In this document: positions 1 to 7,577 of the stretch, piece after piece
Position numbering within the stretch: the first letter of the stretch is position 1
How the letters are laid out: each line of letters opens with the position of its first letter
NCBI GenBank assembly: GCA_947626885.1
Contig: CANQTX010000015.1
Span: 1 to 42,668, forward strand
Origin: an uncultured Clostridia bacterium
Lineage (GTDB): Bacteria; Bacillota; Clostridia; TANB77; CAG-508
Length of the DNA: 42,668 nucleotides
Direction: 5' to 3'
Position numbers and translations under genes: made by a program
The notes under the pieces: model-generated
The model's database searches: none
Told to the model about the DNA's origin: nothing
The model's input: the letters and a program-made list of their open reading frames with translations, nothing else

Positions 1-75
1 TGGTGACCCGTACGGGAATCGAACCCATGATTCCACCTTGAGAGGGTGGCGTCTTAGCCGCTTGACCAACGGGCC
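1..75 (-). tRNA. tRNA-Glu (anticodon CTC)
   Basis: The minus strand folds as a full cloverleaf. A seven-pair acceptor stem starts GGCCCGT and closes with ACGGGTC, followed by discriminator A and an encoded CCA at positions 3-1. The anticodon stem CCACC/GGTGG encloses the loop CTCTCAA, whose anticodon CTC lies at 42-40 and reads GAG. The T arm carries GGTTCGATTCC. The 3' end sits exactly at the window edge. mrnC lies just upstream on the same strand. Confidence 0.97.
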
Positions 76-113
76 TTAATAGAACCTATTTACTTATAAC
101 ATATTTTTTAAAT

Positions 114-509
114 TTAGTCAATACACATATTTAGAATTACTTCCAGTCTTTCATCTTGTTTCGTTAAATATAAATATCCTATTAATGCTTCAAAAGCTGT
201 TGATTGTGCATAGTCTGCGATGTTAGCGTTTTTAGCAACATGATGATTTTCTGTATTTCTTCCTCGTCTAACAATATCTAACTCTTTTTCTGTTAAATGC
301 TCACTAATTTTCTTCAAAGTATTTGCTTGCGCTTGTGCTTTTACATATTTAATAGACGCTAAATGCAATTTATGTGGTTTTGCATTTGAATCATTTACTA
401 ATTTTGTTCTAATAAACATTTCATAAACACTATCTCCTACATAAGCCCATACTAATGGTGATAACATATTGACATCCTCTACTACTTTTTCTCTTTTTAT
501 AAACTCCAA
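114..509 (-). CDS. mrnC: Mini-ribonuclease III (MrnC)
   Basis: This 131-residue protein is a stand-alone RNase III catalytic domain without the double-stranded-RNA-binding domain, the usual size for MrnC, which matures 23S rRNA ends in Firmicutes. The signature region WAYVGDSVYE (residues 21-30) supplies the acidic catalytic residues Asp26 and Glu30, and the later stretch FEALIGYLYL gives the second conserved helix with its Glu. The start is supported by AGGA about eight bases upstream. It lies between tRNA-Glu and rbgA on the same strand. B. subtilis keeps mrnC with cysS and a SpoU methyltransferase, which are not seen here. Confidence 0.93.
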   Translation of the reverse strand: MEFIKREKVVEDVNMLSPLVWAYVGDSVYEMFIRTKLVNDSNAKPHKLHLASIKYVKAQAQANTLKKISEHLTEKELDIVRRGRNTENHHVAKNANIADYAQSTAFEALIGYLYLTKQDERLEVILNMCID

Positions 510-659
510 ATTAAAATCCTAAAACATACTCTATTTTAAGAATATATCACTTTCTTTATAAATTTAGGTTTTTAAAAGGATATACCTATAAACCCTTCTA
601 AAAGTATCTCTCTATCAACCTATAATTTTCATACATAACAAAACTTTTCTATTGAATTT

Positions 660-1538
660 TTAAGGTAATTCCAAAGTTATTTTTCCTAACTTACAATTTC
701 TAAAATCTTCTAATATAATGCTAGCTATTTTTTCATCATCCAAATTACCTCCCTGCACCAAAGCTCCTCTTTTCTTGCCAATTAATTGCATTAATGCATA
801 CATAGGATTTATATTTTTTTCAATTTGTCTTATCTCCTCATCAGTAATATTATATCTTTTTTGAATATTTATTTTATATGAGGGATATAATGTTTTTAAA
901 AGCGCATATGCTACTTCTATTTTTTCTATTATATCATCTTTAATCGTACCTGTAAATGCTAAATGTAATGCAATCTCTTGATTTTCAAACTTTGGCCATA
1001 ATACACCCGGTGTATCTAAAAGCTCTTGATGGTTTCCAATTCTTATCCATTGTTTTTGTCTAGTTACTCCTGGTTTATTTGCAACAGCCATACTTGTTTT
1101 TTTAGCGATTCTATTAATAAAGGAAGATTTTCCTACATTAGGAATTCCTAATATCATTATTCTAATTGTTTTGTGAATTCTACCTCTTGCTGCTTGTCTT
1201 TCCATCTCTTCTTTCATTAACTCTTCTATTTTCTTTGATACTTTTTCTATCCCTTTACCAGAATTTGCATCTGTTAAAATAACAGGCGCCTCTTGTGATA
1301 ATGCTTCTACCCATTTTTGATTAGAAAATGGATCTGATAAATCACATTTATTCAATAAAATAATTTTCTTTTTATTTTTGGTTAGTTTCTGAATTTCTGG
1401 ATTTCTACTAGATATTGGTATTCTCGCATCTAATAACTCAATCACTACATCAATTAATTTTAAATCCTCTTCAATTTCTCTCCTTGTTTTAGCCATATGA
1501 CCTGGATACCAGTTGATATTGGTTTTATTTTCGTTCAC
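660..1538 (-). CDS. rbgA: Ribosome biogenesis GTPase RbgA (YlqF)
   Basis: RbgA is a circularly permuted GTPase needed for late 50S subunit assembly in Firmicutes. The motif order shows the permutation: G4 NKCD at 63-66 comes before G1 GIPNVGKSS at 131-139 and G3 DTPG at 175-178. The N-terminal INWYPGHMAK block is the YlqF signature, and the C-terminal RNA-binding helical region is present. The length of 292 residues is normal. The start codon is GTG at 1538, with AAAGGAAGTGAT upstream as ribosome site. A second degenerate copy of this 5' end, including the ribosome site, lies at 2866-2922 upstream of the accessory genes, implying that DNA was inserted in front of rbgA. Confidence 0.95.
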   Translation of the reverse strand: MNENKTNINWYPGHMAKTRREIEEDLKLIDVVIELLDARIPISSRNPEIQKLTKNKKKIILLNKCDLSDPFSNQKWVEALSQEAPVILTDANSGKGIEKVSKKIEELMKEEMERQAARGRIHKTIRIMILGIPNVGKSSFINRIAKKTSMAVANKPGVTRQKQWIRIGNHQELLDTPGVLWPKFENQEIALHLAFTGTIKDDIIEKIEVAYALLKTLYPSYKINIQKRYNITDEEIRQIEKNINPMYALMQLIGKKRGALVQGGNLDDEKIASIILEDFRNCKLGKITLELP

Positions 1539-1611
1539 TAAATCACTTCCTTTTCATTTTATTCTTTTTTATCTATTCTTATTTCTCCTTTATTTGTATA
1601 ATAATATTCCA

Positions 1612-2058
1612 TTAATATAAATTTCTTTTTACAAAATCATTATATATCCATTCAGGGCCATAATCAAAAACTTGAATTAATTCTCCAATTAATTCTTGTT
1701 TTGACATTTTATTCAAGCATTTAATTACTTCATTATATTCATTCTCTCGTTCTTTTTCAAATTCTTCCTGTAATCTTGTTTGTTCTTCTTCAAAATTAGT
1801 AGCTTCTTCTGGAATAGCACTAAAATATGTTGCAACTATATGTTTACAAATTATTCTTTTTCCATTAGCCAAAGGACAATCACATGTACATTTTCTTGGG
1901 TGTTCAATATCTAAATAAACATTGTACTTTTTAGTTCCTTTTACTACACTTAAATATTCATTTTCATTTATTTTATTCAATTCAGTTACCTTTTTACTTT
2001 TGTAATAATCTAAACCTCTCCAACATGAATTGCCACTAGCTAATGATATTATTCCCAT
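1612..2058 (-). CDS. SWIM zinc-finger protein
   Basis: This small protein (148 residues) is built around a SWIM-type zinc finger: CTCDC, then about ten residues, then CKH, matching CxCx(n)CxH. SWIM domains bind DNA or proteins; no other domain is recognised, and the second half is charged and helical. I choose the ATG at 2058 over the one at 2082 because AAGGAG lies seven bases before it and overlaps the stop codon of the preceding KilA-N frame, which indicates translational coupling. A 29-base sequence at its 3' end recurs at 3942-3970 with one mismatch, so a second copy of the gene once existed nearby. The specific function is unknown. Confidence 0.75.
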   Translation of the reverse strand: MGIISLASGNSCWRGLDYYKSKKVTELNKINENEYLSVVKGTKKYNVYLDIEHPRKCTCDCPLANGKRIICKHIVATYFSAIPEEATNFEEEQTRLQEEFEKERENEYNEVIKCLNKMSKQELIGELIQVFDYGPEWIYNDFVKRNLY

Positions 2059-2062
2059 AATT

Positions 2063-2842
2063 CTACTCCTTGTTATTTCCATTTCCTAATAGTTTTATTT
2101 TTTCAGCATTATTAAGTATATCCAACTGATACTTGGCAATCTCACTTAATATTTCAAATCTTTCTTCTTTACTTTTTCCTTCTTTAATTAGTTCAGCATT
2201 ATGTGATTCTAAATTAGATAATACTGTTAATTCATTAATTGTTGCATAGTCTCTAACATTAGAATTCTTAGCTAAATCAGCATTAAGTTCTCTCCATTTT
2301 TTTGCGGTTGTTTTGAAAATAATTACATTTAAGATGTCCGCTTCTTCTGTATATTTTAGCCATTCTTTATTTTTATAGAAATCATTATCTGGTAATATAT
2401 AATTTTTAATTGCATCAGTATGTATTAAGTAATTATTTTTTGTTAATATTCTTTTTATATCCCATTCTCTGTTTTGATTTTCTAATTGTTTTAATCTTTC
2501 AAATTCTTTTATTAAATATAATTTAAAAACTGGACTTATTGCAGATGCAAATTCAAATGCAATATCTTTATGTGCATATGTTCCACCATATTTTCCACGT
2601 TTTGAATATATACCAATAGCATTTGTTTTTTCACACCATTCAGTAACACTTAATGTGAAAGTATGAAGTCCAGCATTTTTTCTAAACCCGCCGAATTCGA
2701 CGGAATTAAAATTTGGATTATAAATTGACTCCCAAGTTCCTAAAAATTCCAAAGTAATTTTATTTTTTAACCAATTTCTTATAATATCATCTGATGTAGA
2801 TTTACCTTCTTTAATCTTTGTAAAATCAGAAATACATATCGG
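2063..2842 (-). pseudogene. KilA-N domain gene, 5'-truncated or frameshifted
   Basis: The frame encodes a clear KilA-N DNA-binding domain: LEFLGTWE, YNPNF, the FGGFRKNAG block, then TNAIGIYSKRGKYGGTYAHK and FEFASAISPVFKLYLI. A coiled, charged C-terminal part of about 130 residues follows. The first ATG-less stretch upstream of LEFLGTWE still reads as KilA-N (ICISDFTKI, then IIRNWLKNK), but an in-frame TAG at 2843-2845 stops it and no start codon is available there. The out-of-frame ORF 2779..2904 overlaps it. KilA-N proteins are typical of phages and mobile DNA. The gene is therefore a likely remnant, although initiation at an internal codon cannot be excluded. Confidence 0.7.
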
Positions 2843-2904
2843 CTAGTGTTTAGATAATTCGTACTATACCAGTTGATATTTGTCTGATTTTGTTGATTAT
2901 CCAT
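2779..2904 (-). pseudogene. Fossil of rbgA 5' end fused to KilA-N DNA
   Basis: A 41-codon ORF begins MDNQQNQTNINWY at 2904, close to the RbgA N-terminus MNENKTNINWY. The DNA match covers the ribosome site AAAGGAAGTGAT and 15 identical bases (plus strand ataccagttgatatt, 2866-2880 versus 1506-1520). After Trp-Tyr the similarity to rbgA ends and the reading frame enters KilA-N sequence out of frame. It lies directly after the cutA stop at 2920. I read it as the original rbgA start, cut off from the gene body by insertion of the SWIM/KilA-N DNA. Confidence 0.65.
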
Positions 2905-2919
2905 TATTATCACTTCCTT

Positions 2920-3234
2920 TTATTTTATATTTTCATCTATCCAATTTGAAAATTCTTTACTTGAATTTTTTATTTCAAAACTTGAAATTTCGGCAACTTC
3001 ATAATTATGTATTTTCTTTATTTCGTTTTCTATTTCTGAAAATTCACTTTCCTTTGTCCTAAATTCTAATTTGTATTCATCACATTCTTCTAATTTATTA
3101 TTCCACCAATATTTAGAATGAACTTTAGATATCTGACTTCCAGCTACTAATCTTTTTTCAAGTAATATATCTACTATTTTGTTTGCTATTTCTTTTTTAT
3201 CACATAATGTTGTTACTATTATATATTTATCCAT
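2920..3234 (-). CDS. cutA: CutA family divalent-cation tolerance protein
   Basis: This 104-residue protein matches the small trimeric CutA fold. It opens with IIVTTLCDKKEIANKI, carries LVAGSQISKVHSKYWWNNKLEE in the position of the family's inter-strand region, and ends with NYEVAEISSFEI and NWIDENI, the counterpart of the HPYEVPEI and WL motifs. CutA proteins are linked to divalent metal tolerance, but the molecular role is unresolved. The classic HPY motif is HNY here, and the usual Cys is Gly-Ser, so metal binding may differ. The ribosome site ATAGGAG precedes the ATG. It sits between a YgjV-like gene and the rbgA fossil. Confidence 0.85.
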   Translation of the reverse strand: MDKYIIVTTLCDKKEIANKIVDILLEKRLVAGSQISKVHSKYWWNNKLEECDEYKLEFRTKESEFSEIENEIKKIHNYEVAEISSFEIKNSSKEFSNWIDENIK

Positions 3235-3266
3235 TTTTTAATTTCTCCTATTATTTTTTTATTTCA

Positions 3267-3770
3267 CTAATTACTTAATTTTTTTATATCAAATTTATAT
3301 ATAGCTATTATAGCTGAAAACATTTCAATAAAGGTTGATATTAAACCACTTATTGCTAAAACTTTAATATTATATATTATAAAAAGTGAACAAGAAATTA
3401 TTTCAGTGATTCTTGTTATAGTTAAATTTTTTTGCCATAAAGCTATACTATATAGTATTACAGCTAGAGTAGGAAGTAGACTTATAATTCCGTTGTAGGA
3501 CATCAATGATAAAATAATCATACATATTATAATTAATATTAAATATATTATTGGAATTTTATCATTAAATTTTTTATATATAAGATTTCTTATCATTGTC
3601 ATTACATTCATTAAACATCCAGAAATTGCATTTAAAAATAAATACTGAAAAGCAAATAGTAAACTTGAAAATATTTGATATTTTAATAAAGTATCTTTCT
3701 TATTTTTTTGAAAACTCATTATAAGAACTACTAATGCTATTATTCCAAATAATTGTGCTATATAAAACAT
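3267..3770 (-). CDS. YgjV-like inner membrane protein
   Basis: The protein has 167 residues with about six predicted membrane helices. It resembles the YgjV family: the start FYIAQLFGIIALVVLIMSFQ, then QIFSSLLFAFQYLFLNAISGCLMN and RNLIYKKF in the first half, followed by three short hydrophobic segments with small loops. The function of YgjV proteins is not established. AAGGTGG stands before the ATG. It follows a truncated HD-domain fragment and precedes cutA on the same strand, in a patch full of gene remnants, so it may be part of acquired DNA. Confidence 0.72.
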   Translation of the reverse strand: MFYIAQLFGIIALVVLIMSFQKNKKDTLLKYQIFSSLLFAFQYLFLNAISGCLMNVMTMIRNLIYKKFNDKIPIIYLILIIICMIILSLMSYNGIISLLPTLAVILYSIALWQKNLTITRITEIISCSLFIIYNIKVLAISGLISTFIEMFSAIIAIYKFDIKKLSN

Positions 3771-3781
3771 TTATTACCACC

Positions 3782-3871
3782 TTAATATTTATTCTTCATT
3801 ATATATTTTTTTCCTATTTCAACCATTTTTCTAGCAATAGCTAAACTATGTTTTAATCTATTCTCATCCAT
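3782..3871 (-). pseudogene. Truncated N-terminus of an HD-domain phosphohydrolase
   Basis: The 29-codon frame reads MDENRLKHSLAIARKMVEIG and then runs out at a stop. The segment RLKHSLAIARKMVEIG is the first helix of HD-superfamily phosphohydrolases, but the catalytic HD dipeptide and all later parts are absent. A GGAGG lies about 12 bases upstream of the ATG. The frame is also open further upstream, through LRNGGLREN, without a good start. It abuts the ribosome site of the YgjV-like gene, so the rest of the gene was lost by deletion. Confidence 0.5.
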
Positions 3872-3934
3872 ATTTTCTCTCAATCCTCCATTACGAAGAT
3901 AAAAAAATGAAAAAAATATTACTTCCTTTTTTAA

Positions 3935-3970
3935 TTATTCATATAAATTTCTTTCTACAAAATCATTATA
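3935..3970 (-). pseudogene. Fossil of a second SWIM gene 3' end
   Basis: The minus strand reads YNDFVERNLYE then stop, against YNDFVKRNLY then stop at the end of the intact SWIM gene. At DNA level 28 of 29 bases match between 3942-3970 and 1616-1644. The fragment overlaps the last codons of the DUF308-like gene, whose end was therefore joined to it by rearrangement. Confidence 0.6.
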
Positions 3971-4550
3971 ATGCCTCATCAATCTCTTTGTATGTTTCAT
4001 CCTTAAAGATGAATTTTATAGAATTGATAATCATTTCAATTCCTAGTAGAACAAGATGTTCTGTTATTTTTTCGAAAGGATTATATATTAATAAGATAGA
4101 TATCACTATTTCGAATATAGCATGTAATAATTCCCCAAGAAATTTATTTTTATGCACTTTGTTATAAAGTGCTACATCTAAACCTTTTGTTCCTTTTCTC
4201 AAGCCAGATATTCCCCAAATAATTGATATAAAAGGAATAGCATTATTCCCTTTAAATAAGATAGATATTCCAAGTATTATAGTTACAATATTTTCAGGAA
4301 TTTTCATAGTTTCCAATGATTGATATTCTTTTTGCCAAATGTTATAAATTAGTGTTATGCCAGAAGTCAAAATCATCATAGTTCCTATGATTATTGGTAA
4401 TATACTAGTTAATTTATTAGCATATACTATATTTAGAAAACCAATTAATATAAGTATTAATGTATTAAGCTTTTCAATCAATATTTTCTTTTTATCTTTA
4501 TTCTTACTTTGTTCTTGTTCTTTATTTTTCTGTTCTAAAAAATCTTCCAT
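3966..4550 (-). CDS. DUF308-like (HdeD-type) membrane protein
   Basis: The protein has 194 residues. A charged cytoplasmic N-terminus (residues 1-27, rich in Lys, Glu and Gln) is followed by about six membrane helices in closely spaced pairs separated by short loops, the pattern of HdeD/DUF308 proteins. The family function is poorly known. AAAGGGGAATAG precedes the ATG. The last codons overlap a fossil of a SWIM gene, so the present C-terminus (EIDEAL) may not be ancestral. A hairpin at 4577-4596 lies in its leader. Confidence 0.6.
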   Translation of the reverse strand: MEDFLEQKNKEQEQSKNKDKKKILIEKLNTLILILIGFLNIVYANKLTSILPIIIGTMMILTSGITLIYNIWQKEYQSLETMKIPENIVTIILGISILFKGNNAIPFISIIWGISGLRKGTKGLDVALYNKVHKNKFLGELLHAIFEIVISILLIYNPFEKITEHLVLLGIEMIINSIKFIFKDETYKEIDEAL

Positions 4551-4576
4551 TTACTATTCCCCTTTAACTGAAAACT

Positions 4577-4596
4577 GGTCTCGTGATTACGAGACC
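4577..4596. other. Perfect 8-bp inverted repeat in the DUF308 leader
   Basis: The sequence ggtctcgt-gatt-acgagacc forms a perfect eight-pair hairpin with a four-base loop, about 27 bases before the DUF308 start. It is GC-rich for this window. No clear T tract follows on the minus strand, and the plus side has only interrupted Ts. It could be a weak terminator after the 4701 gene or an RNA or DNA regulatory site. Confidence 0.4.
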
Positions 4597-4700
4597 TCTC
4601 ATCGTTTTATTATCTAATTTTTCAGAAACCTTTTCTTATGTTATCCTATTTCAATATTTATTTCTTTGCTACCAATCTATATCCATCATACTTTTATAAA

Positions 4701-5171
4701 CTATAATTTATATTGGTTTCTATCAGCTCTTTCATCAAATTCTCTATCGTATTGTTCATTTTCATAAAACCAATCTGTTTTTTTATCACTAACAAATCCT
4801 TTACGATTTTTATTAATTAGTATATCTAAGAAGGTCAATGTTGGTATAATAACGCCTAAGCAAATACATATTAAGTTAGAACTGTTTACAATGGTAACAC
4901 CTGTTGCTTGCATTTCAATAACAGCATTATATAGTGCTGTTCCAAAATAAGATATGTAAATAGCAAAATAAAGGGTTGCTCCTATTAAATTTCTTTTAAT
5001 TACCAGTAACATACATGGTAATGTTGCAAATAATACCGCAATTTCTAAATCTACATTCAATGGTGTAGCAAAAAAATCTACTTCTAACTGGTAAAATAAT
5101 GTAACAATTGCTCTAAAAAACCAAAATACTACTCCTAAAATCGTAATTAAATAGCTAAATAAACTTGTCAT
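4701..5171 (-). CDS. Small polytopic membrane protein, unknown
   Basis: The 156-residue protein has about four membrane helices (near residues 5-27, 42-60, 64-86 and 98-116) and a hydrophilic acidic tail with KKTDWFYENEQYDREFDERADRN. I do not recognise a named family. The start follows GAAAGGGG. It has its own promoter, TTGAAA-17-TACAAT on the minus strand, so it is expressed apart from the upstream DUF1292 operon. The tail, rich in Tyr, Asp and Arg, suggests a cytoplasmic interaction segment, which is inference. Confidence 0.65.
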   Translation of the reverse strand: MTSLFSYLITILGVVFWFFRAIVTLFYQLEVDFFATPLNVDLEIAVLFATLPCMLLVIKRNLIGATLYFAIYISYFGTALYNAVIEMQATGVTIVNSSNLICICLGVIIPTLTFLDILINKNRKGFVSDKKTDWFYENEQYDREFDERADRNQYKL

Positions 5172-5241
5172 TTGTATTTCCCCTTTCGTTTATAAAATAC
5201 TGTATCAATTTGCTTATTAGCGATACTGTTCTTACTCATTC

Positions 5242-5270
5242 ATTGTAGCATACTCTCGTATATTTTTCAA
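5242..5270 (-). promoter_or_regulatory. SigA-type promoter for the 4701-5171 gene
   Basis: On the minus strand TTGAAA (5270-5265) is separated by 17 bases from TACAAT (5247-5242), about 70 bases before the ATG at 5171. Confidence 0.7.
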
Positions 5271-5275
5271 CTAAA

Positions 5276-5306
5276 AATAAGTGGTATTTTTCAACTACCA
5301 CTTATT
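5276..5306 (-). terminator. Rho-independent terminator of the DUF1292 operon
   Basis: Eleven-base arms aataagtggta (5276-5286) and taccacttatt (5296-5306) pair perfectly around a nine-base loop. On the minus strand the stem ends in TTATTTTTAG just after the DUF1292 stop, closing the long operon that begins near 12.3 kb. Confidence 0.8.
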
Positions 5307-5310
5307 AATT

Positions 5311-5634
5311 CTATTCTTCTTCCTCTGTATCTGTAAAGTTAAATTCATCTTTAAATTTATCTTTAAATATTTCAAAAACTGCCATTAAAACTTCTTCATC
5401 ATCTACACTAACATAAGATTCTTCTTCTTCATTATCTATGTCTTCTACTTTTAATATAACTACTTCTCCATCATCTTCTTCACCATCTTCTATCACTGGT
5501 AGTAATACAACATATTCTTCCCCGTCATATTCTATTAAATCTAAAAATTCAAATTGTACTTCATTTCCCTCTTCATCATTTAATATAATCATATTGCTCA
5601 TATCTTCATCAAAATCATTCATTTCCTCGTCCAT
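5311..5634 (-). CDS. DUF1292 family protein (YrzB-like)
   Basis: A short, very acidic protein (107 residues from the chosen start). The core IILNDEEGNEVQFEFLDLIEYDGEEYVVLLPV is the DUF1292 signature, followed by VVILKVED and a Glu/Asp-rich tail. I choose the ATG at 5634 because GAAAGGAG lies just before it; the frame is open to 5661 but that start has no ribosome site. The function is unknown, yet it nearly always follows ireB and ruvX in Firmicutes, as here. An acidic C-terminal extension makes it slightly longer than typical homologues. Confidence 0.88.
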   Translation of the reverse strand: MDEEMNDFDEDMSNMIILNDEEGNEVQFEFLDLIEYDGEEYVVLLPVIEDGEEDDGEVVILKVEDIDNEEEESYVSVDDEEVLMAVFEIFKDKFKDEFNFTDTEEEE

Positions 5635-5725
5635 CTTTTTCTCCTTTCTTTCGTATATCAATCATATACTAAATTCGAAATTATCATACACTAAACTAAC
5701 TAAATTTGCAATAGTTTTTTTAAAT

Positions 5726-6142
5726 TTATTTATTTTTATTCATATACACTTCTAAAATATATACAGCAGAAATCGTATCTACAATATTTCTTTTTTTATG
5801 TTTATTAACATCTAAAAAATTCATTGTTTTATGAGCAGCTACCGTTGTTAATCTTTCATCTATTGTTTCTATTTTGAGTCCAGGATATTTACATTTTAAC
5901 TTATGAATAAACTTTTCTGTAATTTCTGCCCTTATGGTCTTGGTTCCATTCATATTCAATGGCATTCCTACTACAATGGTATCTATTTCATACTGTGTCA
6001 TAATTTCATCTAATTTTCTTAATAAAATTTTGTCGCTTCCGTGATGTGCTACTGTTGTTAATCCCTGTGCTGTAATTCCTAATGCATCTGTTATGGCTAA
6101 TCCTGTTCTACTATCTCCATAGTCTATTGCTAATGTTCTCAT
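5726..6142 (-). CDS. ruvX: Putative pre-16S rRNA nuclease / Holliday resolvase RuvX (YqgF)
   Basis: The 138-residue protein has the RNase H-like fold of the YqgF family. Motifs are LAIDYGDSRTGLAITD (residues 4-19, Asp7), VVGMPLNMNGT (57-67), DERLTT (96-101) and VDTISAVYIL (121-130), giving the conserved acidic residues Asp7, Glu97 and Asp122. Members process the 16S rRNA 5' end and have been proposed as Holliday junction resolvases. It follows ireB with a six-base gap, and DUF1292 comes next, the standard Firmicutes order. Confidence 0.94.
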   Translation of the reverse strand: MRTLAIDYGDSRTGLAITDALGITAQGLTTVAHHGSDKILLRKLDEIMTQYEIDTIVVGMPLNMNGTKTIRAEITEKFIHKLKCKYPGLKIETIDERLTTVAAHKTMNFLDVNKHKKRNIVDTISAVYILEVYMNKNK

Positions 6143-6148
6143 ATCTGC

Positions 6149-6403
6149 TTAATCTTCCAATCCAATATAATATTTTACCATTTTTTCTAAAAGTTCATCT
6201 CTTTCTACTAAACGAATTAGATTTCTCGCATCATTATGGCTTGTTATATAGGTAGGATCACCTGACAAAATATATCCTACAATTTGATTAATAGGATTAT
6301 ATCCCTTTTCTACTAACGCTTGGTATACCTCTTTTAAAATCTCTTTTGCTTTAACACTTTTATCTTTATCTACTTTAAAACTCATTGTTTTATCGATAGC
6401 CAT
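6149..6403 (-). CDS. ireB: IreB family regulatory phosphoprotein (UPF0297)
   Basis: The 84-residue protein matches UPF0297/IreB over its full length: the family N-terminus with TMSF, then [51 protein letters not shown] split across the core, and a short tail. In Enterococcus IreB is phosphorylated on N-terminal threonines by the kinase IreK and controls cephalosporin resistance; Thr5 is available here. AGGAGG precedes the ATG. The gene sits 12 bases after the GGDEF-like gene rather than after alaS, its common neighbour. Confidence 0.92.
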   Translation of the reverse strand: MAIDKTMSFKVDKDKSVKAKEILKEVYQALVEKGYNPINQIVGYILSGDPTYITSHNDARNLIRLVERDELLEKMVKYYIGLED

Positions 6404-6415
6404 TTCATATACCTC

Positions 6416-7552
6416 CTAAATATAATTTATTTGACTTTCTTCTTTATCTGTTGTATCAAGATATTCTTCTAACTTCTTTGTTAAGTGCTCCATGCCTGTT
6501 CCTTTATAATAAGTAGATACTACAAAATTAGTCTTAGGTGATGCTGATTTTTGCTCTTTTAATTCTTTAACTCTTACTTTTTTTCCATTAATTACTTTTA
6601 CAGATTGTACTTCTTCTGCCTCCTCTATTACCTCTAATTCTTCAATCTCATTTTTCATTTCTTTCAAAAATTCTTCTACACTATTTTCTTCTACACCAGA
6701 GAAAACAATAGCAAATTTAGGTCCCATATATCTTACAAATATATATTGCGCCGCTATTTTTGATTTAACAATATTACTAATTTCTGTAATAATGTCATTA
6801 CCAATTTGTCTACTAGCTTTTTCATTAATTTCCTCTATATTGATAATTTTAAACATACACACTGCTGAAGTAGGATATTGATCAAAAGTTCTTTTAGCTG
6901 CTCCGTATAAGTACTCTGCAGAATACAATCCTGTAAATTTGTCTGTTCTAACAATATTTTCAATTGTATCTTGATATGCAACTGTTGATAACACAGAAAG
7001 AATATTATCCTTTACCACCTCTATAATGGTGACATCTGTTTTGTCAAAAGCATGCATTTTACCACTTTCCATAATCCAATATCCAATATAAATATTATCA
7101 ATGTATAAAGGGAAAAACATAGCAGACTTTGCTCTCCCCATTTCTATCTTTTGATATGGCAATTTTTCATTTTCATTCTCTATAGTAATATATTTCGGTG
7201 TTGCTGTTGCTACACTATCTTGAAAAATTTCTTCTGTATGTAAATTTGCTAATGTATCATAATGAATTTTATCTACATTTGATGCTTTAATTACATACTC
7301 AGCCCCATCAAACACTACAATTGTTGAGTATTTTATATCATACTTTTCAATAATAATATCATTTATCTTATTTAATTTCGCATCTACTGTTTCTTCTTCG
7401 CCAGCAACTCTCATAAAGTCCTGTAAAACAGATAGATTACTTATTTTTTGATTAATATTATTAAACGCTTCTATCTTTTTCTGAATATGAAAATTATATG
7501 CTACAAGGACGCCAATTGCTACTAACAAAATTAATATTACTGCTATTACCAA
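6416..7552 (-). CDS. Membrane-anchored GAF plus degenerate GGDEF protein
   Basis: The protein has 378 residues. Residues 1-20 form one membrane anchor, residues about 45-195 look like a GAF sensor domain, and RTDKFTGLYSAEYL (near 202) opens a GGDEF-type domain. The active-site loop reads YMGPKF (near 274) instead of GGDEF/GGEEF, so cyclic-di-GMP synthesis is unlikely and a scaffold or nucleotide-binding role is inferred. An inserted Glu/Lys-rich stretch follows near 310-335. It is 25 bases downstream of the TadZ/ParA-like gene and 12 bases upstream of ireB, in one transcription unit. Confidence 0.75.
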   Translation of the reverse strand: MVIAVILILLVAIGVLVAYNFHIQKKIEAFNNINQKISNLSVLQDFMRVAGEEETVDAKLNKINDIIIEKYDIKYSTIVVFDGAEYVIKASNVDKIHYDTLANLHTEEIFQDSVATATPKYITIENENEKLPYQKIEMGRAKSAMFFPLYIDNIYIGYWIMESGKMHAFDKTDVTIIEVVKDNILSVLSTVAYQDTIENIVRTDKFTGLYSAEYLYGAAKRTFDQYPTSAVCMFKIINIEEINEKASRQIGNDIITEISNIVKSKIAAQYIFVRYMGPKFAIVFSGVEENSVEEFLKEMKNEIEELEVIEEAEEVQSVKVINGKKVRVKELKEQKSASPKTNFVVSTYYKGTGMEHLTKKLEEYLDTTDKEESQINYI

Positions 7553-7577
7553 GATATCACCTCTATTATTTAATCCT

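Noticed and set aside
1559..1612. A 17-codon frame (MEYYYTNKGEIRIDKKE) overlapping the SWIM stop
   Set aside because: It has no clear ribosome site and is too short to support from sequence alone.
1612..4550. Prophage, suggested by the KilA-N gene
   Set aside because: No structural, lysis, terminase or integrase genes accompany it; the patch holds only small accessory genes and fragments.
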